From the NCBI RefSeq assembly GCF_009428905.1, contig NZ_WHYR01000001.1, positions 107,673 to 171,672 of the forward strand: a stretch of 64,000 bases of DNA. Reading direction: 5' to 3'. The notes beneath the pieces were generated by a model. That model did no database searches, was not told the origin of the DNA, and was given only the letters and a program-made list of their open reading frames with translations. The position numbers were made by a program, and so were the translations under genes. Shown here piece after piece: positions 52,895 to 61,693 of this stretch (within the stretch, counting starts at the first letter, position 1; every line of letters begins with the position of its first letter). The stretch is from Desulfofundulus thermobenzoicus (lineage in GTDB: Bacteria; Bacillota; Desulfotomaculia; Desulfotomaculales; Desulfovirgulaceae).

Positions 52895-53221
52895 GTGGAA
52901 ACTTTTTTCAACAAGCTGGTGTTGATCTATTTTACGGCCCTGGGGATTTTGCTGGGGGCGTCCCTGGTGGGGTCGCTGGCCGCCGTGCTGGTTCAGGAAC
53001 CGCCGGTGGTCACCATGCTCAAGCTGGCCCGGGACGTGAAAATCTGGGCCATTGCCGCCGCCATCGGCGGGACCTTTTCCACCTTTGAAATTTTTGAAAG
53101 CGGGCTTTTTCAAGGTGAAGTGCGGGCCGTGGTCAAACAGCTTTTTTATATTGTCAGCGCCCTGGCCGGCACCCAGACGGCCCATTACCTGATCCTGGCC
53201 CTTTGTGGAGGTAAAGAATGA
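52895..53221 (+). CDS. ytrH: sporulation protein YtrH
   Basis: 108 residues with three hydrophobic segments (about 8-30, 50-66, 85-102). Recognised by FFNKLVLIYFTALGILLGASL and AIAAAIGGTFSTFEIFE. In Bacillus subtilis ytrH and ytrI are sigma-E-controlled and needed for efficient sporulation. GTG start with TGGAGTGAG upstream. It overlaps ytrI by 4 bases. Confidence 0.9.
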   Translation: METFFNKLVLIYFTALGILLGASLVGSLAAVLVQEPPVVTMLKLARDVKIWAIAAAIGGTFSTFEIFESGLFQGEVRAVVKQLFYIVSALAGTQTAHYLILALCGGKE

Positions 53222-53718
53222 AACGCCTGCTGGCCGCTTTACTGGTAGGAATGTTGATGGGAGGCGCCCTGGTGAATGTTTTGCTGGGCGAACAGGTGGA
53301 CCGGCTGACACTGGTGAACCAGGGTTTGCAGGATAAGCTGGCCAGTACGGAAAAGGAGCTGGAAAAGGTAAAGGAAAACCTGGCCTCCCGCCAGGTACGG
53401 ACCATTACAGCTATAGAGGTGCATGTGACATTGCCGGGGAAGGACATCCCCGAGCTGGACCAGGCCAAAGCGCGCCTGGTGGTGGAGAACAGGGTACGGG
53501 AATGGCTACGTCCCTTGCTGGGGCAAGAGGTAAGCCGTCTGGACCACCTGTTGATTCCCCGGGTGGTGGACCGGCGCCAGGTTGATGTGGATGGCCGCAG
53601 GTATGTGTTGAAGGTCAACCTGGTGGTGGTGGCGGAAAAAACGATACTCTACCTGGACGCGGTACCACAGAAAAATAACTCCACCACCGGGATTGCCGGA
53701 TCAGAGGAGCAACTCTAG
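53218..53718 (+). CDS. ytrI: sporulation membrane protein YtrI-like
   Basis: 166 residues: one N-terminal membrane helix (about 4-24), a coiled coil (about 30-60) and a globular C-terminal domain. Sequence conservation is low; the name comes from topology and the ytrH-ytrI order with an overlapping start. Confidence 0.75.
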   Translation: MKRLLAALLVGMLMGGALVNVLLGEQVDRLTLVNQGLQDKLASTEKELEKVKENLASRQVRTITAIEVHVTLPGKDIPELDQAKARLVVENRVREWLRPLLGQEVSRLDHLLIPRVVDRRQVDVDGRRYVLKVNLVVVAEKTILYLDAVPQKNNSTTGIAGSEEQL

Positions 53719-53800
53719 CTTCCAGCCATATGGATGCCCTCCGCCCGGTTCTCCATACAATCTTTGGCCGCCGGCAAGCTACCGGGGATCAGGTGTCCCA

Positions 53801-54085
53801 TCAACCAAGCAATCCCTGGACATCCAACCGGCGCCAGATACCTTTCCCGCTAAGGGTTATTTTTATTCCCTCCGGGGCTATCCAGGCATTTCTGGGCACA
53901 AAAACTGTCAGGCCGTTGGCTTCGGTCTGCTGGAAGTTTTCCGCGTCGGTGGGTTTGCCTGCATACACGGCAGGCATAAAGGTTGTACTCCCTCAGCCAC
54001 CGCAGTTTTCCATGACCAGGGTGATGGTATCGGTCTGTTCCCGCACGTAGTCCCTGGCTTCATCAGAAACATGTACCTGAACCAT
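53801..54085 (-). CDS. HesB-like selenoprotein
   Basis: 94 residues read through an in-frame TGA at 53995-53993 as Sec 31. The product opens MVQVHVSDEARDYV, reaches CGG-Sec-GSTTFMPAV and ends in LDVQGLLG, the pattern of small HesB-like (IscA-related) selenoproteins. AGGAGG lies eight bases before ATG 54085. The frame is open on both sides of the TGA, and both halves match one family. A 7-bp hairpin with a seven-base loop starts 17 bases after the Sec codon (53956-53976). Conventional gene prediction would truncate or miss it. It probably binds iron-sulfur or acts as a redox protein; function is not established. Confidence 0.85.
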
Positions 54086-54374
54086 TGGCATCGCCTCCTA
54101 TAATACCCCATATGGTATGTTAATTGTAACCCTGACAAGGCCATTTTGTCAACAAAAAATTACTTTAAAATAGGTATTGACAGGATGGCATAATCGTGCT
54201 AATTTAATGTCGAGCATTACCCCAGGGGGTAGCTTTCCGCCAAAGGTTTTCATACACAATATATCCGGTTTTGGGAGGAGTATGTTTTTCCTGAAACTGG
54301 TTTTTAAAAGGATCCTATTTCGCTACCTAATAACATAGCAAATAAATTCTAAACTATTTTAGGAGGGCTGAGAA
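54086..54374. other. divergent promoter region
   Basis: AT-rich region between the HesB-like gene (minus) and the polyferredoxin gene (plus). TTGACA at 54177 on the plus strand with AT-rich sequence following is a possible promoter; no clear -10 box at 17 bases. No gene is seen. Confidence 0.4.
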
Positions 54375-55070
54375 ATGATTAAGGAAATGCTCAAGGAAAA
54401 GGAAAAGGGACGTAAAATGCGGCAGGCCGTTACCTGGGTGGGTTTACCCCTGGTGGCTGTGCTGGGATGGTTCTATCCCTGGCTGGGCTTTTTGATGCTG
54501 GGGTGTATGGTTGGTTCACTGGGAGTGGCTGCCTTCCGGGGACGGGCGTGGTGTGATTGGATGTGTCCCCGGGGTGCCTTTTTCGATCTTTTCGTGCGGC
54601 CCCTGTCCCGGAAGGTCAAAATCCCTGTCCTTTTCCGCAGCAGTTACGTCAGGGTGTTTATGATTGGTTTGATCTTTACCATGATCGGCCTGCAGTGGTA
54701 CCTGGCCTGGGGAAATGTGGCGGCCATGGGGCTGGCCCTGGTCCGCATCCTGACCGTTACCACGGTGGTGGGCATTATCCTGGGGTTGATGATCCACCCC
54801 CGGGTTTGGTGCCACATCTGCCCCATGGGTACCCTGGGCCACTGGCTTTCTACGGGTAAAAAGCCCCTTTCCGTGGGTGATGCCTGCGTGAACTGCCTGG
54901 CCTGCGCCCGGGTATGTCCCATGCAGTTAGAACCCCATGAGTACCGGCTCCAGGGTATCATGGGGGACAACGATTGTATCAAATGCGGTACCTGTGTGGC
55001 CGCCTGTCCCCGCCGTGCCCTGTCCTTTGACAACGGCCGGTTGATAAAGAAAGAAAACCGGGCGGCTTAG
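54375..55070 (+). CDS. membrane polyferredoxin (NapH/MauN-like)
   Basis: 231 residues with four membrane segments (about 19-50, 96-116, 120-142) and cytoplasmic Cys motifs WCDWMCPRGAFFD and WCHICPMGTLGHW of the NapH family, followed by two [4Fe-4S] groups (CVNCLACARVCP, CIKCGTCVAACP). Proteins of this kind pass electrons between the quinone pool and cytoplasmic redox partners. TAGGAGG precedes ATG 54375. It is convergent with the radical SAM gene at 55162. Confidence 0.88.
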   Translation: MIKEMLKEKEKGRKMRQAVTWVGLPLVAVLGWFYPWLGFLMLGCMVGSLGVAAFRGRAWCDWMCPRGAFFDLFVRPLSRKVKIPVLFRSSYVRVFMIGLIFTMIGLQWYLAWGNVAAMGLALVRILTVTTVVGIILGLMIHPRVWCHICPMGTLGHWLSTGKKPLSVGDACVNCLACARVCPMQLEPHEYRLQGIMGDNDCIKCGTCVAACPRRALSFDNGRLIKKENRAA

Positions 55071-55095
55071 AAAAGGGTTTTACAAAATCATATTC

Positions 55096-55124
55096 GTATG
55101 GCCCACCCCCCGGGTGGGCCATAC
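55096..55124. terminator. hairpin between convergent genes
   Basis: GTATGGCCCACCC/GGTGGGCCATAC inverted repeat, 12-13 bp, without a clear T-run. It lies in the 90-base gap between convergent genes. Confidence 0.65.
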
Positions 55125-55161
55125 ATATCAAATGATTCTTTCAAAATGTTTCATTTCCTGG

Positions 55162-56544
55162 CTAGAATCCCCCGGCCTTTTTCTGTCTGTGCCGTTCCGC
55201 CCAGATGTCGTCGGCCACCCGGCCCCACTCCCGGGAACGGTCATCCAGGTGGGCGGCAATAATTCCTTTCAGGACGGTATCTGCCCCTTCGTGGGTGGGG
55301 CGGGCTCCCGATTCCTTTACAATGTCCCTTAACGCCTGAGGCACATCAATGATCGGGCAGGGCCGCAGCAGGTTGTTATGAAACGGCTGGCGTTTCTGGT
55401 AGGCGGCAAATAAAGGGGAACGCAGTACCTCCAGCAGGCTCTTTTCATTGATGTTGTCCAGGGCAAAGTGGACGAAGGCACAGGGCTCCACTTCCCCCGC
55501 GGCGTTGATGTGGAAGTAGCGCCGCCCGCCGGCGATACACCCTTCCACCAGTTCGCCGTCATTCCAGAAATCGGCGATTTGTATGGGTTTATGGGTACGG
55601 ATATAGGGGATGCGCTCGGCCAGGTAGGCCCTCTGTTCCGGTGTGACCATCAGGTTAACATTGGGATTGCGGCCGATGGGGATATAGTGGAATGTCCAGC
55701 CGTAAATAACCCCTTTGTCAACAAGGAAGTCGATAAATTCGTCACTGGTGACTTCCATGACGTTTTCCCGGGTGATGGTGATGGAAACGCCAAAGGCCGC
55801 ACCCCTTTCCCGCAGGAGATCCATGGCCCGCATGGCCCTGTCAAAGGTTCCCGGACCCCGCCGGGCGTCCGTGCGTTCCCGCCATCCTTCCAGGCTGATG
55901 GCCGGGGTGAAGTTGCCCACCTCCACAATTTTATCGGCCATTTTTTCGTTGATCAGCGTACCGTTGGTGTAGGCCATAAAGGCCATGTCCTGGTGCCTGG
56001 CCATCAGGTCGAAAAGGTGCGGGTAAACCAGAGGTTCGCCGCCGGAAAAGACCATCCAGTAAATGCCCAGCTCTTTGGCTTCGCTGAAGAGGCGGTCCAG
56101 CCGTTCCGGGGTTAATGAATTTTTAGCCGAGTATTTACCGGCCCAGCAGCCCTCGCAGGCCAGGTTGCACGCGCTGGTGGGATCCACCAGGATGAAGTTG
56201 GGGACGTTTACCCCCAGTTTTTGGGACATGCTTCGCTGTTTCGGTATGCCGAAAACCATGGCGTTCATAAACCAGTTGTAGGCCAAACGGTTACGTACAT
56301 TGGGGTGAAGTTTTCGGGCCAGCCTGTTGATATACTCCTGGATGGCCGGGTTTTCCCGGTAGACAGCGGCTACTGTTTCCACCATGCGTTTATGTCGTTC
56401 TTGAATGGCCAGCAGTTTAACCAGGGTCAGCAAACGGGGAAAATTTGTTTCCGGGCTTTTACTCACATAAGTCAGGATGTTTTGAGCCAGGTGTGCGGAA
56501 AGGAAATTTTTTGTTCCATTCAGGTTTGGAGCAGGTAAACGCAT
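55162..56544 (-). CDS. radical SAM/SPASM-type protein
   Basis: 460 residues. The radical SAM motif CNLACEGC lies near residue 128, followed by VFSGGEPLVYPHL. The C-terminal part has spaced Cys (EGCIAGG, EPCAFVH, LRPCPIID) as in SPASM-type auxiliary cluster domains. The N-terminal 110 residues are helical and shared with a family of Clostridia radical SAM proteins of unknown function. ATG 56544 has GGAGG eight bases before it. The HTH regulator upstream (56808) is on the same strand. Confidence 0.88.
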   Translation of the reverse strand: MRLPAPNLNGTKNFLSAHLAQNILTYVSKSPETNFPRLLTLVKLLAIQERHKRMVETVAAVYRENPAIQEYINRLARKLHPNVRNRLAYNWFMNAMVFGIPKQRSMSQKLGVNVPNFILVDPTSACNLACEGCWAGKYSAKNSLTPERLDRLFSEAKELGIYWMVFSGGEPLVYPHLFDLMARHQDMAFMAYTNGTLINEKMADKIVEVGNFTPAISLEGWRERTDARRGPGTFDRAMRAMDLLRERGAAFGVSITITRENVMEVTSDEFIDFLVDKGVIYGWTFHYIPIGRNPNVNLMVTPEQRAYLAERIPYIRTHKPIQIADFWNDGELVEGCIAGGRRYFHINAAGEVEPCAFVHFALDNINEKSLLEVLRSPLFAAYQKRQPFHNNLLRPCPIIDVPQALRDIVKESGARPTHEGADTVLKGIIAAHLDDRSREWGRVADDIWAERHRQKKAGGF

Positions 56545-56807
56545 CGGCAATTCCTCCCCAGGATACTATAGTTGATGGACAGCGTTTTCATTTGGAGATA
56601 CCGGTGCCAGCAACGGTTAACGTATCGGACCTTTTAATGGCGGGACTGCGTTCTAAATATCTTCCACTGGAATCCCTCCTCCCGGTGAATGTTATTTAAA
56701 CACTGCGTAATCCGGCCAATGCCCCGCCGGCCGGTGATGGGCAGCGGGTGCAACATGTCACCCAATAGACCTAATATCCCCAAAAGACCAAAATATATGC
56801 CAAAAAA
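56545..56807. other. intergenic region, no gene seen
   Basis: 260 bases between the HTH regulator and the radical SAM gene on the minus strand. Probably holds the radical SAM promoter; no terminator or other element stood out. Confidence 0.4.
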
Positions 56808-57518
56808 TTATTGTGATCGCTGAATGGCTTCGTTTAAAAAGCCCGCCAGCAGCTTGTGCTCCAGGGTATCGCATTGGGAAATGTGTTCCTCAAAACGGCG
56901 GATGGAGGATAACAGTTTACTGTTCAGGGTATCCTTCATATTCCGGAGCATCGTTCCCACGGCAGAACCGGCGAAAAGACTTAAAACCAGCTCAGGCTTG
57001 GGGGCCAGCTGGAGAATGTGCTGCAGGGTGGCCATGCCCCGGGAATTGATTTCGTGGATGTGGGTGAGTAAGAGGGCAATGGTATAGGCACTGAAAACCA
57101 CCGGCAATTCCACCCGGGCCATTTCCTCCAGAAGTTCTTCCCTGATCTTCTGGGGGTTTAAGTTCTTCAGGTTGTCAAATACCGATAACAGCCTTTCCCG
57201 GATTAAGGACCAGTCTTCCATTTTGTCAGCTTTTAGTTCCTCTGCGGCATTTTCTGTGCGGGGGTATAAAAGCTGCAATGCCTTTTCCGTCGGCCGGAAA
57301 ACTACCATGGAACGCCCGGGAGCCTTTTCGTTACGGTCCAGGGTGTATTCGCTGTACAGGAAATCCTCCCTTTCCAGCTCCTTCATGATATCGTAGGCCG
57401 TCCACTTGCTTACACCCAGTGCCTGGGCCACGGTGGCATAATGAACGGGAAGACCTGTTTGATGGAACAGGATGGCAATTTTTTGCAGGAATTGCTTGCG
57501 TCGTTGGGTAAGGGTCAT
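56808..57518 (-). CDS. winged-helix transcriptional regulator
   Basis: 236 residues. An N-terminal winged helix (about 5-75) has VHYATVAQALGVSKWTAYDIMKELE as recognition region. The rest is helical and unrecognised and may bind a ligand. The domain order resembles a family of Clostridia regulators found beside radical SAM genes. AGGAG lies ten bases before ATG 57518. The likely target is itself or the radical SAM gene downstream. Confidence 0.8.
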   Translation of the reverse strand: MTLTQRRKQFLQKIAILFHQTGLPVHYATVAQALGVSKWTAYDIMKELEREDFLYSEYTLDRNEKAPGRSMVVFRPTEKALQLLYPRTENAAEELKADKMEDWSLIRERLLSVFDNLKNLNPQKIREELLEEMARVELPVVFSAYTIALLLTHIHEINSRGMATLQHILQLAPKPELVLSLFAGSAVGTMLRNMKDTLNSKLLSSIRRFEEHISQCDTLEHKLLAGFLNEAIQRSQ

Positions 57519-57934
57519 TTTAAAATCACTCCTGCTGCCGGGATGGTGGTCAGGGACCCCAAAAAACCAAAATTTATTTTGATTATATTTCTTTCTTCGT
57601 GGAAAGTCAACGTTTTATGATGCGGCTCCTCCAGGGAAGATATTACCGCGAAGTCCCCGGGAAAACAACGCTGGTTTTGCTTTTTTAGAGACAGGCAAAC
57701 AGGTGCCAGCAGGTTGCGGGCTTTCCATACTGATTTTGGGGTCCCATCCTTTGCCTTTCCGGCCATAAACAAATAACCCCCTTCGCTTGTTTTTTGTGGA
57801 GACAGCGAAAGGGGTATCCGCTGGGGTGGCAGGGGTTTCACCGGGATCTAACGGATTCGGCATATTTGCGGCTGTCCCGGATTGCCCTGTCCGTTGCGGT
57901 GGTGAAAATCCCGTAGTCCTTGGTACGTCTGCTC
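57519..57934. other. chromosomal flank of the tRNA-Leu fragment, no gene seen
   Basis: A hairpin with arms 57776-57787 and 57804-57815 (one mismatch) has TTATTTGTTT on its minus-strand side and may be the old terminator of the interrupted tRNA-Leu gene. Open frames here are unsupported. Confidence 0.5.
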
Positions 57935-57996
57935 TGGTGCCGAAGGTGGGAGTCGAACCCACACGAGGGGTGAGCCTCACCGGATTTTGAGTCCGG
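57935..57996 (-). tRNA. tRNA-Leu (CAA), 3' half only; element junction
   Basis: The minus strand carries the anticodon arm CCGGACTCAAAATCCGG (anticodon CAA), a long variable arm, the T-arm GTGGGTTCGACTCCCAC, the acceptor 3' strand CTTCGGC and ACCA. The 5' part is absent: no GCCGAAG acceptor strand or D-arm lies upstream, where unrelated sequence begins. This is the usual result of an integrase recombining in the anticodon region and displacing the original 3' half. The intact tRNA should be at the other end of the element, outside the window. Confidence 0.8.
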
Positions 57997-58292
57997 TAAT
58001 GTTTGCCTGAACCCGCTAACCCGCATAAACACTGCACTTTTTCCCTCTTCGGTATCGTCAACACCACCGGACTTAAGTTGTTACACAATTCCCCTGATGA
58101 GTTAGTCCGGTGATGTCAGGTTTTCGCTGGAAGTTTTCCGCTTCCTTCCCCCTCTCTCATAAAATTTACCGGTAGACACGATAAATATTCCATTATACCC
58201 CGGCCCTGTGGCCTGACCATCAGGTATTAAGATGAGCTGATGGCCGGGTAAGATGGTGGCCGGGTGAGCGGGTGGTCTGGCTACTGCAAGAG

Positions 58293-58340
58293 GTTTCTAC
58301 TTTTTAGAAACGAGATGTTTCTACATTTTAGAAATTTTAG
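58293..58340. repeat. two tandem 24-bp imperfect palindromes at left end of element
   Basis: GTTTCTAC-(T/A)-TTTTAGAAA occurs at 58293 and 58317, exactly 24 bases apart. Similar TTCTAA...TTAGAA elements occur at 63678-63773. They may be binding sites for a recombinase or another element protein. 57997-58292 shows no gene. Confidence 0.6.
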
Positions 58341-59386
58341 TTTCGTGGCCGGGAACTCTTCCTTACCATCCTTTTGAAATATCTTTCCATCTTCATTTCC
58401 AATTCTTCCCTCTCCCAAAGTCCTTTCTCAAACAACCTGTCCCGGTAGGACTTCATCTTTTCATACTGTTCCGGCGTTATTTTCCCCCTCTCTTTCCATT
58501 TCCTGTACTTGTCCAAAACTTGTGCCTTCAAGTCTAGCCCTTGTGCCCTTCGTCTACTCATTCTTTTCGCCGGTGTTTCGTGTTCCTTCCCCATTTCCCG
58601 GTTAAAGAATGCGTATAGTGCGGCGGTGAACACGTTCGGCGGCGAGATAACGGCCCGGCCTTTGATAACGTCCAATTCGGTGAAATTTCTAAGATGCCTG
58701 AGATACCTTTTGACGTTCTGATCCAGTATCTTTTGGGTATAGTCCACAAGCCCGTTTTCCGGCGGCTTTTTCAACTGGAGGTAGTAAATCCCTAAGTCAT
58801 GGACAAAACTGCTGTATTCGGAGAAGAGGACGGGTGTTTTGCCCCGCATATACAGGCGGTAAGCCTTTGGCCCTTCCCCTAACTCCTGAAGAAACTGAAC
58901 AAGCATTTCCTCTCTTTCGGAATAAAATCCTTCCTCAAATGGCCGGAGGAAATACCCCCTTAGCCTTGATTCCTCCCCCTGGACAACGGCCCCCCAAATG
59001 TCCACCACCATGTAGAAAAAGCCCAGGGTATTTTCCAATTCGCTTACCAGGACGGCGTTACCCTTTCTGTTAATAAGCGGCCCGTATTCCTGCCAGAAAT
59101 CAATCAAGGCGGTATGGTTGCCGTCCAATACCCTTGTGGCCAGTGCAAAAACTTCCTTGTCAATGTCTGCCGGCAGATCTTCGGCTTTCTTCGGATTCTC
59201 CCATACCAGGCATGGCCGCAGGTATTTTCCCGGTAAATCCTCCCCTGTTTCCACGGCCAGCCTGTGGCTTTCCCAAAACTCCTCTGCTTTTCTGTCCGGC
59301 AGGGTAATCTCCCAGGGAAACTTTTGTTCAATCCAGGCCCGGCATTTGCCCGGTGTTTTCAAGGTGACGGTGGCGGTAATTTCCAT
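58337..59386 (-). CDS. hypothetical protein of the integrated element
   Basis: 349 residues, not recognised. Charged, largely helical, with no signal peptide or Cys motif; the C-terminal 100 residues are very basic (KRMSRRRAQGLDLKAQVLDKYRKWKE). It is divergent from the XRE repressor, the usual place for a lysogeny or immunity gene. ATG 59386 has AGAGGG nine bases before it. A good promoter faces it at 59427-59455. Confidence 0.7.
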   Translation of the reverse strand: MEITATVTLKTPGKCRAWIEQKFPWEITLPDRKAEEFWESHRLAVETGEDLPGKYLRPCLVWENPKKAEDLPADIDKEVFALATRVLDGNHTALIDFWQEYGPLINRKGNAVLVSELENTLGFFYMVVDIWGAVVQGEESRLRGYFLRPFEEGFYSEREEMLVQFLQELGEGPKAYRLYMRGKTPVLFSEYSSFVHDLGIYYLQLKKPPENGLVDYTQKILDQNVKRYLRHLRNFTELDVIKGRAVISPPNVFTAALYAFFNREMGKEHETPAKRMSRRRAQGLDLKAQVLDKYRKWKERGKITPEQYEKMKSYRDRLFEKGLWEREELEMKMERYFKRMVRKSSRPRN

Positions 59387-59402
59387 GTTCTGTTCCCTCT
59401 CC

Positions 59403-59455
59403 TGTCCGTTATTGTCCGTTAACAATATTGTACTATGAGCATAGAAACTTTTCAA
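59403..59455 (-). promoter_or_regulatory. promoter and candidate repressor operators
   Basis: Minus-strand TTGAAA, 17 bases, TACAAT (59427-59455) drives the 58337 gene. Right after it two direct copies of TGTCCGTTA (from 59403 and 59413) lie near the transcription start, where the XRE repressor could bind. Confidence 0.65.
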
Positions 59456-59471
59456 GAGGGAGGTTTTAAAA

Positions 59472-59663
59472 ATGAACCGGGTGCGTGAAATTCGTCAACA
59501 AAAAAACATAACGCAATTCGAGCTTGCCCGCCGGACGGGGATTCACGTTGCGAATCTACACAAAATCGAACACGGTATCATTAAACCTTTTCCCGGCTGG
59601 CGGAAGAGGATTGCGGAAGCCCTGGAGGTGGCGGAAAATGAAATCTTCCCGGAAGAAAACTAA
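59472..59663 (+). CDS. XRE family transcriptional regulator
   Basis: 63 residues, a single lambda-repressor-like helix-turn-helix (RQQKNITQFELARRTGIHVANLHKIEHG). Phage-type small repressor, without oligomerisation or cleavage domain. GAGGGAGG precedes the ATG. Overlaps the next gene by 26 bases. Confidence 0.88.
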   Translation: MNRVREIRQQKNITQFELARRTGIHVANLHKIEHGIIKPFPGWRKRIAEALEVAENEIFPEEN

Positions 59664-60036
59664 CGGCGGAGTCCCCGTTTCGGCCTGGTGCAACGGCCAG
59701 CTTAGAAAAGTTGGCAAGCTGATTGAAGAAGATGGCAAGAAAGTTTTCATTCAGCGAATCAAAAAGCAAGACATTCTGCAAATCCGGGGTGCGGCGGGTG
59801 TTGATTTGAAATATGAACCCCCGCTTTCGGGTGACTGCACAATCCGACACATAGTCAAAGACGAATCCGGCAATGAAACGACATACGAAATTCCATTGCA
59901 CATTTTGCAATCTCATCCAAAAACCGATGTTGCCAGCATTGGCCCTAAACACCCAAAAAGGCAATATCTACCATATAGGTATTGGAAGAACGTTACACAA
60001 GAAAAACTGCAACCCCGATTGTTCGATCTTGATTGA
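59638..60036 (+). CDS. hypothetical protein
   Basis: 132 residues, not recognised. Contains a VSAWCNGQLRKVGKLIEEDGKKVFIQRI opening that looks like a beta-rich domain and a basic C-terminus. ATG 59638 has GGAGG ten bases upstream. Lies between the repressor and the replication genes. Confidence 0.65.
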   Translation: MKSSRKKTNGGVPVSAWCNGQLRKVGKLIEEDGKKVFIQRIKKQDILQIRGAAGVDLKYEPPLSGDCTIRHIVKDESGNETTYEIPLHILQSHPKTDVASIGPKHPKRQYLPYRYWKNVTQEKLQPRLFDLD

Positions 60037-60050
60037 AAGCGGTGTAATCC

Positions 60051-60908
60051 ATGAGCAGCAACAAGTATTCGTTCCTGGAACGATACGGCCAGACAATCCT
60101 AAAAAATGGCATTGCGGCAATTCCCTTCAGCTTATTCAACTGCCAGAAGGAGTTAGGGTTAGGCCCGGAAGAGGTTTGGTTCATATCCTACGTCCTTTCT
60201 TTCCGGTGGGGTGATGCCTTGCCCTATCCCTCCCTAAGTAAACTCTCCAGGATAAGCGGCGTTAGGCGTGACCGCTTGCATAGGATTGTTAACCGGCTAA
60301 AGAAAAAAGGCTTGCTGGTGGTGATTAATCGAAGGAGAACTGACGGCGGCAAAGACAGGAGCTTTTACGATTTTACGCAGCTTTTTTGCAGGATTGAAGA
60401 AATCATGAAAGCTAAAAGCCTTGATATTACTAATCCTATCGCTGATGACGGAGAGGATACCCATGTTGGAAAATCCGACATACCCATGACGGATATTCCG
60501 ACATGCCCATGTCCGCAAAATCCGACATACCCATGTCCTCAAAATCCGACATGTAAAGAAGAAGAAATAAAAGAAGAAGAAGATAATATTACTACTACGC
60601 TTACCAGCGAAGAACAAGAATTTCTCTCTTTAATAAGCTCCGTAGAAGGATACCCTTTCAATAAAAAGAGAGACGCAGTTTTCTTACGAAACTTAAAAGA
60701 ACTATTCCCTACCGTAGACATTCTAACGGAAACAAAGAAATGGGCAATCTACAAACAGGATAAACCGCTAACGAAGAAATCTAACCCCCGTAGTCAACTA
60801 AGGAACTGGTTAGAGATAGCTTCCAAAAAACAAGAGGGAGGTAAACAAAATGGCGGCAGAATTAAACCCGTTGCAAAACCATCAGCAACACTCAACGACT
60901 GGCTATGA
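60051..60908 (+). CDS. putative replication initiator with HTH domain
   Basis: 285 residues. The N-terminal winged-helix part (about 35-105, LSKLSRISGVRRDRLHRIVNRLKKKGLL) is of the phage or plasmid initiator type. Residues 140-165 are a Pro/Cys repeat (PTCPCPQNPTYPCPQNPT) that is encoded by DNA iterons; then comes an acidic stretch and a helical C-terminus (about 185-285). Followed by a DnaC-like loader gene overlapping by 59 bases, the lambda O-P arrangement. Origin binding is inferred. Confidence 0.78.
   Translation: MSSNKYSFLERYGQTILKNGIAAIPFSLFNCQKELGLGPEEVWFISYVLSFRWGDALPYPSLSKLSRISGVRRDRLHRIVNRLKKKGLLVVINRRRTDGGKDRSFYDFTQLFCRIEEIMKAKSLDITNPIADDGEDTHVGKSDIPMTDIPTCPCPQNPTYPCPQNPTCKEEEIKEEEDNITTTLTSEEQEFLSLISSVEGYPFNKKRDAVFLRNLKELFPTVDILTETKKWAIYKQDKPLTKKSNPRSQLRNWLEIASKKQEGGKQNGGRIKPVAKPSATLNDWL
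60474..60557 (+). repeat. iteron-like direct repeats, candidate replication origin
   Basis: TCCGACAT(A/G)CCCATG occurs four times (60474, 60497, 60521 and a partial copy at 60545) with 23-24-base spacing, inside the initiator gene. An AT-rich, AAG-rich stretch (60556-60600) follows. Iterons inside the initiator gene next to an AT-rich region are the layout of the lambda origin. Confidence 0.72.
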
Positions 60909-61692
60909 TGAACGCCTAATCGATAGGGTGAAAGAACTTTTTCCTGTTACCGCAACCTGGCCGGATGAGGCGATTGTTGAAAACATCAGGTATTTCAAGG
61001 AGGCAGCTGAACATATGAGAGGATATTGTTGTAATATTCATCCTTTAGATCCGCGACATACATACAAGGCCCCAACAGAACGGCCCGGTGAGTTTGAGGT
61101 AGTTCAGTGTCCTAAAGCCTGGGAAACGGGGGTAAAGGAGGCTATAGCCGAGGCCAATCTGCCAAAGCGGTTTCTGAGGCTGAAACTGTCCGATTTGGAC
61201 GGGGAAGAGGTAAGGAAACTTTTTGACTATGTGAACGGTTTTGAGGCCCTGAAACGGGAGGGTAAAGGCTTACTGCTGGCCGGTAAAGTGGGTGTCGGGA
61301 AAACACAAAAAATTGTTTCGTTAGCCATTGAGTTGATTAACCGCTATTTGACGCAGGTGAAGTTTTTTACCTGTCAGCAATTCCTTGATCTCCACAAAGC
61401 GGCCATGAAAGACGGGTTTGCAAAGATGAAGCTTGAAGAAGATGCTTACAAATGCGAACTGGCGATAATCGACGATATAGGGGCAAATAGGTTCTCCGAA
61501 TACGACCAGGCGGCATTCGGCAGTTTCATCAACGAACGTTACAACGAAATGCTTCCGGTAATCTTGAGCACGAATTTAAGCAAAGCGGATCTCACAGAAC
61601 TTGTTGGTGAAAGAGTTGTTAGCCGGATCACCGAGATGTGCGAACGCATTGTTCTGGACGGCCCCGACAGGCGGACAAGGAGGGGGGAGTAA
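60850..61692 (+). CDS. DnaC-like helicase loader ATPase
   Basis: 280 residues, IstB/DnaC family AAA+ protein. Walker A AGKVGVGKT near residue 147, Walker B LAIIDDIGA near 206, sensor ILSTNLSK. A Cys/His pair (CCNIH, VQCPK) near 72-98 may bind a metal. It should load the host DnaB helicase at the element origin. Confidence 0.87.
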   Translation: MAAELNPLQNHQQHSTTGYDERLIDRVKELFPVTATWPDEAIVENIRYFKEAAEHMRGYCCNIHPLDPRHTYKAPTERPGEFEVVQCPKAWETGVKEAIAEANLPKRFLRLKLSDLDGEEVRKLFDYVNGFEALKREGKGLLLAGKVGVGKTQKIVSLAIELINRYLTQVKFFTCQQFLDLHKAAMKDGFAKMKLEEDAYKCELAIIDDIGANRFSEYDQAAFGSFINERYNEMLPVILSTNLSKADLTELVGERVVSRITEMCERIVLDGPDRRTRRGE

Positions 61693-61693
61693 A

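Noticed and set aside
60474..60557. CRISPR-like repeats
   Set aside because: Repeats are only 15-19 bases with 5-9-base gaps and lie within a coding frame; they fit iterons instead.
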